A stretch of 56,086 bases of DNA, from positions 1 to 56,086 of the forward strand of contig REEG01000136.1 in assembly GCA_007695195.1 (NCBI GenBank), given 5' to 3'. The stretch is from Gemmatimonadales bacterium (lineage in GTDB: Bacteria > Gemmatimonadota > Gemmatimonadetes > Longimicrobiales > Gaopeijiaceae). Every line of letters begins with the position of its first letter. The stretch's first letter is position 1. Both the position numbers and the translations under genes were made by a program. This document shows positions 31,056 to 38,996 of the stretch, piece by piece. Below the pieces are notes generated by a model. The model searched no databases. It worked only from the letters and a program-made list of their open reading frames with translations, and was not told the DNA's origin.

Positions 31056-32534
31056 TCAACGGGATTGTAACAAAGCGTTCAGGAGCTCCCGGCGCTGGAC
31101 CTTCCCCAGGGCGTTTCGGGGAAAGGGGCCCACCCACCGGAGCTCACTGGGGCGGAAGATGGTGGGAAGTGATTCCAGCAGCGGGCCGAGCTCCTGCTCC
31201 AGCTTCCCACGCTCCCTTTCCACGCGCTCCATCCCACCGGGATCTTCCACCTTCCCCCCCTCCATCAGCAGGGTCAGCCCCTCGTCGGGGGCCGGCGCCA
31301 CCACCACCTCGGGCAGGAGAATGTCCACCCCGGACTCAAGCCATAGACGGCGAATGGTGCTCTCCACCAGAGCGGGCGAGATCATCTCTCCTCTCCGCTT
31401 GAAGCTCCAGGCGCTGCGCCCCCGAAAGTAGAGGCGGCCGTCGTCCCTGTGGCCCAGGTCGTCACCGGTGGGGAGGAAGCGCCCTCGAACACGTTGCCAA
31501 CCCGCATCCCCGGGAGAGCGAATGGCCACCGCCTGCCCCGGACTCCGGAAGCACCGGCCGCCACCGTCCACCGCCGGGGGCGGGCTCAGCTCGACCCCGG
31601 GAAGAGGCTCCCCGATATCCCCGTCCATGGCGGAGATACCGGGCCTTGAGAAGATGCCGGGCTCGGAGAGGATGCCGGGCTCGGAGAGGACGCCGGGCTT
31701 GGTATGGGTCAATGCGGGGCCGGCCTCGGTGAGGCCATAGCCCACGGTATGACGCACACCGGGCAGAAGGCGTTGGAGGCGCTCCAGATCGGAGCGCAGC
31801 ACCAGATCCCCACCGGAGATGGATACCCCCCGCACCCGTTCCAACCGCTCCCGAGCGACGGCGGGAAGCTCATGGGGCTCCGGAAGCCCACGAATCATGG
31901 CGGGCACGAAGGGGAGGAGGAGGGGCGCTCCGGATTCCGGTCCGGCCGTCCCCACCCCGCCGGTGAGCTCCGCCGGCCGCGCGCCTTCCAGCGGCCCCAC
32001 CGGACCCGTCAGCCCCGTCAGCCCCGTCAGCCCCGTCAGCCCCGTCAGCCCCCAGAGGAACGCACCCGTCTCGAACCGATGGAAGGGGCGGACCGATCCA
32101 CCGAAGATCCGCGACAGGAAGAAGCACAGGACGGCCCCGAAGGCGTGGAACACGGGGACGTGGAGCACCACCTCGATGCCGGATTCCAGCTCCAGGTGTC
32201 CCGCCACCGCCTCCACATTCCACTGGACGCTTCGGCGGTCCAGGGCCACGAGGCGTGGGGCTCCGGTGGTACCCGAGGTGAGGAGAAAGAGGTGGAATCC
32301 GGGCTCCAGCCCCTCGAGGAAGATGTCGTTGGCACGTCCCCGGAGTCGTCCGGACTGGACCTTGAAGCCCCGAGGCAGACCCAGGTCCCCCAGCCAGTCC
32401 TCAGTCGACGAAAGCCCCGGGACCGCCGGATTGAGGAGGAGGACGGACCGATCCTCATCCCAGCATCGCCCCAACACCTCCAGCGTTTCCGGCGTGTTCC
32501 ATGAGGCGCGGACCTCCACCCCCGGCACCGTCAC
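31056..32534 (-). CDS. AMP-forming acyl/aryl-CoA ligase-like adenylating enzyme
   Basis: Adenylate-forming enzyme activating a carboxylic acid. Motifs: P-loop LLTSGTTGAPR, GYGLTEAGPAL, PTGDDLGHRDDGRLYFRGR and the C-terminal lysine region NALGKVQRREL. It is short (492 residues) with an abbreviated N-terminus. Two in-frame tandem arrays lie in the core: five LTG tripeptides before the middle of the domain and four PGI-type hexapeptides just after the GLTEAGP motif. It starts with GTG overlapping the stop of the ammonia-lyase gene (GTGA), so a cinnamate- or coumarate-like product of the lyase is the best candidate substrate. This pairing resembles phenylpropanoid and aryl-polyene starter pathways. 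Activity is inferred; no acyl-carrier protein or ketosynthase is adjacent. Confidence 0.82.
   Translation of the reverse strand: MTVPGVEVRASWNTPETLEVLGRCWDEDRSVLLLNPAVPGLSSTEDWLGDLGLPRGFKVQSGRLRGRANDIFLEGLEPGFHLFLLTSGTTGAPRLVALDRRSVQWNVEAVAGHLELESGIEVVLHVPVFHAFGAVLCFFLSRIFGGSVRPFHRFETGAFLWGLTGLTGLTGLTGLTGPVGPLEGARPAELTGGVGTAGPESGAPLLLPFVPAMIRGLPEPHELPAVARERLERVRGVSISGGDLVLRSDLERLQRLLPGVRHTVGYGLTEAGPALTHTKPGVLSEPGILSEPGIFSRPGISAMDGDIGEPLPGVELSPPPAVDGGGRCFRSPGQAVAIRSPGDAGWQRVRGRFLPTGDDLGHRDDGRLYFRGRSAWSFKRRGEMISPALVESTIRRLWLESGVDILLPEVVVAPAPDEGLTLLMEGGKVEDPGGMERVERERGKLEQELGPLLESLPTIFRPSELRWVGPFPRNALGKVQRRELLNALLQSR
31638..31703. repeat. 18-bp tandem repeat inside the ligase gene
   Basis: About four copies of an 18-bp unit (consensus GCCGGGCTCGGAGAGGAT) occur in frame, two of them nearly perfect and the outer ones diverged. 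On the minus strand they encode the PGxxSE/R-type hexapeptides directly after the GLTEAGP adenylation motif. The frame is kept, so copy-number change would lengthen or shorten a surface loop without a frameshift. Confidence 0.85.
32005..32049. repeat. Five perfect 9-bp tandem repeats inside the ligase gene
   Basis: CCCGTCAGC is repeated five times without a mismatch, encoding Leu-Thr-Gly repeats on the minus strand. Complete identity suggests recent expansion by slippage. It sits between the acid-binding region (VFHAFGAVLC) and the central SISGGD segment. Confidence 0.9.
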
Positions 32535-34099
32535 GGCGGTGGGCAGCGTCGGATGTGATGGGCGAGTCCGGCCAGGGCGGCGGAGTATCCCTTATCACCG
32601 GACACACCTCCCATGGCATCACGGACCTGATCGAGCCACGCTCCGAAGCCGTCTCCCACGTTGCTCCGCAGCTCCACCGCCCGGGCCGCCATGAGGGTGT
32701 GGGCGGAAACCAGCGCCGCGGCCGCTCCCACCTGTCGCCCGAGGGCGGTGGCGGCGGCCATGGCATTGGACACCACATCCTGATTGTGACCCTCGGCAGA
32801 GCGGGCGAAGGGGGCGGACGGGAGGGCTCCCCGCTGCAGCTCCATGGCCAGGGCGGTGGCCGTCTGATGGACCCCTTTCAGGCCGTGGGAGCCGGGCACG
32901 CCGGGCGTGGCGAGATTCCGGGGAAGTCCCCGGTCACCGGCCACCAGGAGGAATCCCTGCCGATCCAGCAGATCACCCACGCGAGCCAATCCCGCCGACA
33001 CCAGGTCTGCGGCAGCGGCCACATACCCTCCGAAGAAGTTTCCACCGGAGAGGAAGGGGGATGGATGGGAGCCCTCTCCCGGCGCGTCCACTTCCGGCGC
33101 GTCCGCCCGGAAATCCCTCCACCAGGGCGTGTCGTCCGAGACCCAGATGGGGTTGTCGCTGACCCCGTCCAGTTCCTGGAAAAGCCAGCGGCCCGCTACC
33201 TCGTGCCCCTCCCGGACCGGTCCCAGGAGCTGGGGGGCACACCGGAGGGAGTACGGATCCTGGAGGGGACCCGAGGCAGGCGGTGCAATGGGCTCGCTCC
33301 CCCGCAGGCGTCCTCGGAGCAGGCGGGCCACCTCCTCCTGTCCCGGGTGTCGACGGAGGGGAGGTCCGTTCATGACCTCACTCCATGCCTCGGCCCGCAC
33401 CCCCAGCGCCCATCCGGTGGCGGCAACGCCGACCAGGGCCCACCGGAGCAGGCGGTCGGCCTCCGTCCAGGATAGAGCCGCGCAGGAGGCGGCTCCCGAC
33501 AGGCCGTTGACCAACGCCAGCGCGTCCCGGCCCACCAGCTCCAACGGCTCGACACCGGCGGCGGAGAGGGCCTCCGGCCCGGACACGCGGGACTCGCCTT
33601 GCCAGGCCGGAACGTCCTCACCGGCCAGAAGGCGGGCCAGCGGAGCCATGGACACCAGATCGCCGCTAGCCCCCAGGGAGCCGGACGAAAGGAGGACCGG
33701 GGCCACCTGGGCTCCGATCAGGCGCACCAGGGCCGTGACCGCCTGAGGGCTCACCGCCGACGCCCCCTGAGCCAGGACATGGGCCCGGGCGATGACGGCG
33801 GCCCGGCAGGCCCGGGGAGGGAGGGGGGGACCCACCCCGGCGTCCAGATACCGCGCCAGATGGAGTTGGAGCCCGGCACGTTCGTGGGCGGAAAGCACAC
33901 CCACGGCGTCTCCGCCGTAGGCTGTGTTCGCCCCGTAGACGGCCTGGTCCGCCTCCAGTTCCTCGTCCAGCGCACGCCGGCCCTGGACCAGGCGATCCAG
34001 GACCGGGGACTCAAGAACGCAGAGGGGCGATTGGAGTTCCGCCAGGGTCCAAAGCGCCTCCGGCGTCAATGGATCCATGCCCAGCCGGAAGGCATTCAC
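32531..34099 (-). CDS. Aromatic amino acid ammonia-lyase (HAL/PAL/TAL family)
   Basis: MIO-dependent lyase that removes ammonia from an aromatic amino acid, cytoplasmic and tetrameric in the family. 522 residues. Catalytic Tyr55 lies in VYGANTAYG and the MIO-forming Ala144-Ser145-Gly146 in SLGASGDL; QDPYSLRC and FFGGYVAAAAD are family blocks. At the selectivity position, where HAL has Ser-His, this protein has Tyr84-Leu85 (LARYLDAGVG), closer to the Phe-Leu of PAL or His-Leu of Rhodobacter TAL. The late motif is GHNQDVVS, also PAL/TAL-like. This argues against histidase, as does the lack of other hut genes. It is coupled by GTGA to an AMP-forming ligase. Phe versus Tyr preference is open. Confidence 0.88.
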   Translation of the reverse strand: MNAFRLGMDPLTPEALWTLAELQSPLCVLESPVLDRLVQGRRALDEELEADQAVYGANTAYGGDAVGVLSAHERAGLQLHLARYLDAGVGPPLPPRACRAAVIARAHVLAQGASAVSPQAVTALVRLIGAQVAPVLLSSGSLGASGDLVSMAPLARLLAGEDVPAWQGESRVSGPEALSAAGVEPLELVGRDALALVNGLSGAASCAALSWTEADRLLRWALVGVAATGWALGVRAEAWSEVMNGPPLRRHPGQEEVARLLRGRLRGSEPIAPPASGPLQDPYSLRCAPQLLGPVREGHEVAGRWLFQELDGVSDNPIWVSDDTPWWRDFRADAPEVDAPGEGSHPSPFLSGGNFFGGYVAAAADLVSAGLARVGDLLDRQGFLLVAGDRGLPRNLATPGVPGSHGLKGVHQTATALAMELQRGALPSAPFARSAEGHNQDVVSNAMAAATALGRQVGAAAALVSAHTLMAARAVELRSNVGDGFGAWLDQVRDAMGGVSGDKGYSAALAGLAHHIRRCPPP

Positions 34100-34147
34100 G
34101 GCGCCCCCTGAGCCCTGCGCGTCACAGCTATGGGCGGGCCTCCCGAC

Positions 34148-34486
34148 TCAGCCCACCACCTCCAGGGGGCCGTGGTCATCACAGTGGTCCCCATGGGGAT
34201 GATGCAGGCGTCCATCCACCAGATAATCGGTGTGGTCGCCGTGGGGGACGGCCTCATGGCCACAGTCCGGCCCGTGCTGGTGCTCCGGGTCACACCCGGC
34301 AGCGGGCTTGCACTGCGCAGGGTTGGTCTCATCCACGGGGATCACGTGCTCATCCACATGGTCGCCGTGGGGATGGTGGAGATGGCCGTCATGGAGGTAA
34401 TCCACATGTCCCTCGTGGACGACCGCAGTATGGCCGCACTCCGGGCCGTGCTCGTGCTCATGATCGGGATGCTTGCTGCAGGTCAT
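34148..34486 (-). CDS. Histidine-rich duplicated metal-binding protein
   Basis: 112 residues with a very high His, Asp and Cys content and two tandem copies of one module: EHGPECGHTAVVHEGHVDY / QHGPDCGHEAVPHGDHTDY, each followed by a LHHPHGDH segment. Such proteins bind Zn, Ni or Co and accompany metal-responsive regulators. AGGAGA lies 7 bases before the ATG. It is 22 bases downstream of the ArsR-type gene on the same strand, so it is probably regulated by it. There is no signal peptide, so a cytoplasmic metal buffer is likeliest. Confidence 0.8.
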   Translation of the reverse strand: MTCSKHPDHEHEHGPECGHTAVVHEGHVDYLHDGHLHHPHGDHVDEHVIPVDETNPAQCKPAAGCDPEHQHGPDCGHEAVPHGDHTDYLVDGRLHHPHGDHCDDHGPLEVVG

Positions 34487-34508
34487 GATTCGGTCTCCTG
34501 GTGAGGAG

Positions 34509-34844
34509 TCAGGGTTCGTCTGCGTGGTCCAGGGCGTCCCGGACCATGCGCACCACGTGCTCGTCGGCCAACCGGTAGTACATGTGCTTCGATTCCCGCC
34601 GACGGAGCACCAATCGAGCCCTCAGAAGATGATGGAGGCGGGCCGAGACGGTGCTGAAGTTATCGTCGTCACCCACCAACTCGGAGACGCAGCGCTCAGC
34701 CTGGCCCAGCTTCACCAGGAGGCGTAGTCGCTCCGGATCGCCCAGCGCCCGGAAGAGCTCCGCGGTGCGCTCGAGTTGTTCCCCGGACGGGAGGCTCGCG
34801 TCGAGCTCTGCCGGGGTGTGTTCACACGCTTTTTCGGTCTCCAC
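34509..34844 (-). CDS. ArsR/SmtB-family transcriptional regulator
   Basis: 111-residue winged-helix repressor (ELFRALGDPERLRLLVKLG, then the recognition-helix region FSTVSARLHHLLRARLVLRRRESKHMYYRL). The start GTG 34844 follows GGAGG by 5 bases; in-frame ATGs at 34856 and 34859 lack a site. A His/Asp-rich C-terminus (DEHVVRMVRDALDHADEP) fits the alpha-5 metal site of SmtB/CzrA-type sensors, suggesting Zn, Co or Ni. Cys residues near the N-terminus (KACEH) could add ligands. It heads the operon with the His-rich protein. Confidence 0.88.
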   Translation of the reverse strand: METEKACEHTPAELDASLPSGEQLERTAELFRALGDPERLRLLVKLGQAERCVSELVGDDDNFSTVSARLHHLLRARLVLRRRESKHMYYRLADEHVVRMVRDALDHADEP

Positions 34845-35328
34845 CGCTCCCTCCATCATTCCATGGACTGTTGGAATATGCAGCGGCCCGCAGCCGAACA
34901 CAAGGAATTTCGGCTCTTCTCCGATTTCCGTACTGAACGAGCTGGTGCCGCCCATCCACGCCCTTTCTCCGTCCCCGTCCTCGCGCACGTCAAGTCCTCG
35001 TCCTCGTATCCCTCGAGAGCCCCACACCGGAGTGCCCCCCAGGTGGTCGTGCACCCCCGGGAGTGCCCCCTGGGGCTTTGTTCTTGGAGCGTGTTGGTGG
35101 CGGGTCCCGATGCAGGATCACCTTCTGAGGCTGTGCCCGTGGGAATGGGGGTTTGCCCGCGGGGATAGGGATGTTCGCGTGAGGATGTACGACCCTCATC
35201 CGCGCCCCGCCAACAGCAACCCAGAACGAACGCTGAGGGGCACCACCAGGCACCTGATACCAACGCAGCTGAAGGGCCCCCGAGGGGAGGCACGACGGGC
35301 CCCGGGACGGCCCCCGCTCAGACCGCCA
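34845..35328. other. 484-bp region without a convincing gene
   Basis: Between the ArsR-type gene and the end of the metallophosphoesterase gene I see no protein with a recognisable family or a good ribosome site; the open frames here are Pro/Gly/Arg-rich. It contains a repeated GGAGTGCCCCC motif (near 35023 and 35061) and a short GCCCC/GGGGC hairpin at 35065-35076 followed by TTTGTTCTT on the plus strand, but no plus-strand gene feeds it. It should hold the arsR promoter. A small RNA cannot be excluded. Confidence 0.5.
34858..34877. promoter_or_regulatory. Possible ArsR operator
   Basis: ATTCCA and TGGAAT form 6-bp arms with an 8-base spacer just upstream of the chosen arsR-type start. Autoregulation from a site overlapping the promoter is normal for this family, whose operators are imperfect AT-richer inverted repeats. 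The position fits but the arms are short. Confidence 0.3.
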
Positions 35329-37395
35329 TCAGGGGCTTGTGCGCCCTTCCCATACATCCTGGCGCCAGAAGCGGGCGGGTACCGTGTCCCTGACCTCGAA
35401 GAGGAGCCGATCCGTGGACGCCACCCCGTGACGATCGACGCTTGTGACCGTGAGCACGTGGACGCCCGGAGGTAGATCCTCGGGCAACCGAGCCTTCCAG
35501 AGACGTGGGCTTCGATCCGCTACGGCGGTCTGGGGCTGGGGGACCCCACGGAAGGTACGCCCCTGGTACGCTTCATAGCCCTGACTCCGCGCCTCCCCCT
35601 GACGGCTCTGAAATGCGAATCGACCCACGGTGAGTTGTCGCTTGGCGGCGAAGGGATCGGCCCAGTCCACACCGATCCCCACGGCTTCGCCCCCTCCCGC
35701 CTGCGTCCGCGTCAGGGGGAAGGTCGGCCCATCGTTGATCCTGGCCTCGACCCGGGTCTCAGCGGATCCCATCCACACGTTTGCCGTCACCTCCACCCCC
35801 TCCCGAAGGTCGTCCGGCGTAACGAGTCGGGAGTCGGACAGGTCGTGCACGGTGTACGGAGGAATGGGGTGCCGCTCTCCCGCCGGTGTTTGACGCCAGC
35901 GCTGGAGCGCCACGAACCACTCCCGGAACGCCGGAGTCTTCAGGTCGATCCACTGCGCTCGGCGTGGATCCAGACGTGAGGCGTGGTAGCGTTCCCGGTA
36001 GGAGCTACCCTCAAAGTCGAGAACCACGAATCCCTTGGGCGCGCCCATGCGCTGAAGGGCCTGGACGTCTCCATCCAGGTTGAAATCCCCTTGCCACCAA
36101 TTGCCTGACACGGCGCCCAGAACTATGTGCCGGAAGGGGAGCGGACCCACACCCACGTTCTCGGTCCATCCCTGGAAGAACTGGCCTGGTGAGTGGTTCT
36201 CGGCGGTGTGGGTATGCCCCGAGAGGGAGAGAGCCTGGCGGCCTGCCACCAACGCATGGATTTCGGGAGCGTTGTCCGTCTGATGGATGGGGCTCGCCGC
36301 ATCCATGAAGGACACGAATGGACCGTGGTGAACAAAGACGATGAGCCTGTCTTCCGGAGTCTTGGCAAGGAGATTCCCGAGCCACTCCATCTGGGTCTCC
36401 TCGACGCGCACATTGTAGCGCCGGTTCCGATCCTCCACGCAGAACTCACGGCCCGGGAGTGCCAGATCCGCCTCCCCACAGGGAAAGACGATGTTGTCCA
36501 GAACGACGAAGGTGACTTCCCCGATCTCGAAGGCGTAATAGGTGGGGCCCCAGATCCGCCGCCACGAGTCGGCCGAGTTCTCCGGGCGGGTGGCATCCAG
36601 ATCCAGATCGTGATTCCCCAGGGCCGCCCACTGGGGAACGCCCACGGCAGCCCCCACCTCGAACACCCGGTCCAGGAGGGTGAGGTCATCACCGGCAACG
36701 TCCCCTACGTAGATCATGCAGTCGCCCTCGCCGAGGCCCATCTCAACCAGATCGGTGACGGCGCTGAGCCGGAACTGAGCGACGTCATTGCCGGAGTACG
36801 TCTGGGGGTCGGCCAGGGCGGCGCAGGTGAAGCGGGCTGGCGCCTCCATTCTCCGAAGGGGGAAATTCACAGCCGCCGGCGCCGGTCCCGTATCGGGAAG
36901 TCCGCCGAACCGCAGACTCTCCGACGTTCCCCCGGGCTTGTGCACGTATCCGAAGCGCGGAACGTTTCGCCGGTCCACCGGCACCCGCCATCCGGACGGC
37001 TGCACCACCGTGAGGTCCATGTCAGGTCGGACCGGGATCTCGTATCGCCCCTCGGCGTCGGTTCGTACCACATCCCGGCCATTGGAGACCAGCGCCCCCT
37101 GCACGCCCGGCTCCCCCTCGCTCCACCTGCCATCTCTATCCAGATCGTGGAAGACGAGGCCGCGAATCACGACGCCGTCACCGCCGGGAATGACTTCGGG
37201 CTCGGCGACCCACCGTTCCGGGCTGGCATCCGCGCCCGCTGCGGGTTGGGGGAAGCCGGAAGCCAACTGGGCCCTGGCTTCGCCGGTGTGCCAGAAGAAC
37301 CCCACCATCGCCGTGACGTAGATGGCCAAGCGGAGGGTGCGGAAGTGGCCGGTGGGAGTGACCTGACCCGGGGGAATACAAGGACCTTCGGGCAT
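35329..37395 (-). CDS. Exported calcineurin-like phosphoesterase with MetallophosN/C domains
   Basis: Three-domain secreted phosphoesterase. From ATG 37395 it has 688 residues: signal-like helix ~20-42 (RLAIYVTAMVGFFW), an N-terminal beta domain (GLVFHDLDRDGRWSEGEPGV to DAEGRYEIPV) of the MetallophosN type, a central phosphoesterase with LADPQT, YVGDVAGDD, LGNHDLDLD, VHHGPF and SGHTHTAEN, and a C-terminal beta domain (MetallophosC-like, containing GVHVLTVTSVDRHG). All metal motifs are intact. An upstream in-frame start at 37467 would add 24 residues; neither start has a clear ribosome site. Substrate unknown. No operon partner: both flanking gaps exceed 100 bp. Confidence 0.88.
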   Translation of the reverse strand: MPEGPCIPPGQVTPTGHFRTLRLAIYVTAMVGFFWHTGEARAQLASGFPQPAAGADASPERWVAEPEVIPGGDGVVIRGLVFHDLDRDGRWSEGEPGVQGALVSNGRDVVRTDAEGRYEIPVRPDMDLTVVQPSGWRVPVDRRNVPRFGYVHKPGGTSESLRFGGLPDTGPAPAAVNFPLRRMEAPARFTCAALADPQTYSGNDVAQFRLSAVTDLVEMGLGEGDCMIYVGDVAGDDLTLLDRVFEVGAAVGVPQWAALGNHDLDLDATRPENSADSWRRIWGPTYYAFEIGEVTFVVLDNIVFPCGEADLALPGREFCVEDRNRRYNVRVEETQMEWLGNLLAKTPEDRLIVFVHHGPFVSFMDAASPIHQTDNAPEIHALVAGRQALSLSGHTHTAENHSPGQFFQGWTENVGVGPLPFRHIVLGAVSGNWWQGDFNLDGDVQALQRMGAPKGFVVLDFEGSSYRERYHASRLDPRRAQWIDLKTPAFREWFVALQRWRQTPAGERHPIPPYTVHDLSDSRLVTPDDLREGVEVTANVWMGSAETRVEARINDGPTFPLTRTQAGGGEAVGIGVDWADPFAAKRQLTVGRFAFQSRQGEARSQGYEAYQGRTFRGVPQPQTAVADRSPRLWKARLPEDLPPGVHVLTVTSVDRHGVASTDRLLFEVRDTVPARFWRQDVWEGRTSP

Positions 37396-37523
37396 GGAAG
37401 AACCGGGGAACGGGAGAGGTGGAACGGGGAGGACCCGGAGTGGGCCTCCACCTCCAACCATCATCACCGGAACTCGTCACGCGGAAGCGGCCGGGGTCGA
37501 AACGAATAGGTAACGAAGTAGAT

Positions 37524-38996
37524 TCACCCCGGATCCAGCAGGTTCTCCTCCTTCGATTCCCGATACTCGCGCTCGATCTCCTCTTCGATGGTGGTGTCGG
37601 GAGAGACATCCACCGCCTCGCCGTGGGAAACGGGCTTCTCGCCCTTCCTCCGCTTCGCTCCGCCCTCCGGGGCGCGGTGGGAAACCTCGCTGTCCCCGGG
37701 AAGCGTCGGCGCCCCCGCACCGACAGCCTCGCCTGAGCCAAGAAGCCGGACACCGAACTCAGGGGGCGGCGTCCGGACGCCTTCCGCTTCAAACGCCTCC
37801 TTCACCAACTGGACGGCCCGGCTTCGCACCTTGTGGAAGTCACTCTCGCTCTGATCCACCCAGGCGATGGCCTGGAGGGTCACCGAGGAATCGGCCAGCT
37901 CCTGCACGCGCACCACGGGAGCGGGTTTGGCCAGGACCCCGACCATCCCCTCCAGCGTATCCTGCGCCACCGCCATAGCCCGGTCCAGCTCCTCGTCCGG
38001 AGCCACGCCCACGGTGAACACGATCCGCCGACGCGGATTCCGGGTCAGGTTGGTGATGACCGCCTTGAACACCGTGGCATTGGGGATCTGCACATGGTTC
38101 CCATCGGAGGTCATAAGCACCGTCTCGCGCCCGGTGAGCCGGACGATCCGCCCCTCCTCGCCGGCGAGACGTACATGATCGCGAACGGCAAAGGGCTGCC
38201 GGATCGAGAGGAGGATCCCGGCGAGGTAGTTCTCCACGATGTCCCGGAAGGCGAACCCCACGGCGATGCCCAGCACGCCGGCGGCACCCAGGACCGCCCC
38301 CACCAGAGCCGCGATCCCCATGAGATCCAGTGCCACCACCAAGGCCAGGAGGAGGACCCCGATCCGCACCGCCTGCCGGATCAGGTTCTCCACGAACGGA
38401 TTGGCGTCCCCGCGACGGAACGGGAGACTCCGCCTGGAGACCCAGCTCCCGAATACGGCCCCACCCGCCACCACCAGGATGCCCAGAAGGAGGGAAGGGA
38501 CGAAGCGGAGAAAGGCCATTCCCTTCTCTCGGGTCCGCTCCATGGCCGGATGGAGTCGGCGACGCAGATCCGTCTCCACCACCAGCCCCCGGACATCCAC
38601 GAAGACCACCCCTGGGATCACCTCCCGGGCGTAGCGGATGGCCGCATCCCGATCCTCTACCGAGAGGGCCCGCCCCCGGAGTTCCAGTACGACTCCTTCC
38701 CGTTCCACCTCCATCTCCTGGAGACCCGGCATCCTCCGGTAGATGGCTTGCAGTTGCTCCACCGGATCGTCGGTGAACGCCGCCGCGGGGGCGGGGATCA
38801 AGACCGACGTGGACGGGAGGGGATCGTCCACGGACGGCGCCGGGGCCGCTGGGTGCAGCCCCCCCTGGGTGGTGCCGGGCATTCCCAGTAGCCCCAGGAG
38901 CAGGAAGAGGGGCACACCCCGGGCCGCCGGCCACCACCTTCGCCCGTCTCCACCGCGATGTCTCCTTCCCCCCATTCCGCCACCGCGGCATCTCAT
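37524..38996 (-). CDS. MscS-family mechanosensitive channel with BON-like N-terminal domain
   Basis: Small-conductance mechanosensitive channel, 490 residues. A signal-like segment is followed by a BON-like domain (~60-130; AIYRRMPGLQEMEVEREGVVLELRG), three helices and the MscS core: AAGVLGIAVGFAFRDIVENYLAGI (pore helix TM3), SIRQPFAVRDHVRL and GRETVLMTSDGNHVQIPN. The C-terminal tail is acidic and low-complexity. ATG 38996 forms an ATGA overlap with the stop of the upstream hydrolase gene, so the pair is coupled. Likely releases solutes on osmotic downshift; the BON-like domain may contact lipid or the envelope. Confidence 0.89.
   Translation of the reverse strand: MRCRGGGMGGRRHRGGDGRRWWPAARGVPLFLLLGLLGMPGTTQGGLHPAAPAPSVDDPLPSTSVLIPAPAAAFTDDPVEQLQAIYRRMPGLQEMEVEREGVVLELRGRALSVEDRDAAIRYAREVIPGVVFVDVRGLVVETDLRRRLHPAMERTREKGMAFLRFVPSLLLGILVVAGGAVFGSWVSRRSLPFRRGDANPFVENLIRQAVRIGVLLLALVVALDLMGIAALVGAVLGAAGVLGIAVGFAFRDIVENYLAGILLSIRQPFAVRDHVRLAGEEGRIVRLTGRETVLMTSDGNHVQIPNATVFKAVITNLTRNPRRRIVFTVGVAPDEELDRAMAVAQDTLEGMVGVLAKPAPVVRVQELADSSVTLQAIAWVDQSESDFHKVRSRAVQLVKEAFEAEGVRTPPPEFGVRLLGSGEAVGAGAPTLPGDSEVSHRAPEGGAKRRKGEKPVSHGEAVDVSPDTTIEEEIEREYRESKEENLLDPG

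Noticed and set aside
32531-34099. Histidase (hutH) for the ammonia-lyase
   Set aside because: The Ser-His pair of histidase is replaced by Tyr-Leu, the late motif is PAL/TAL-like and no other histidine-degradation genes are present.
35065-35085. Short GC hairpin followed by TTTGTTCTT as a terminator
   Set aside because: The stem is at most five pairs with a two-base loop and no plus-strand gene leads into it; mentioned only in the description of the gap.
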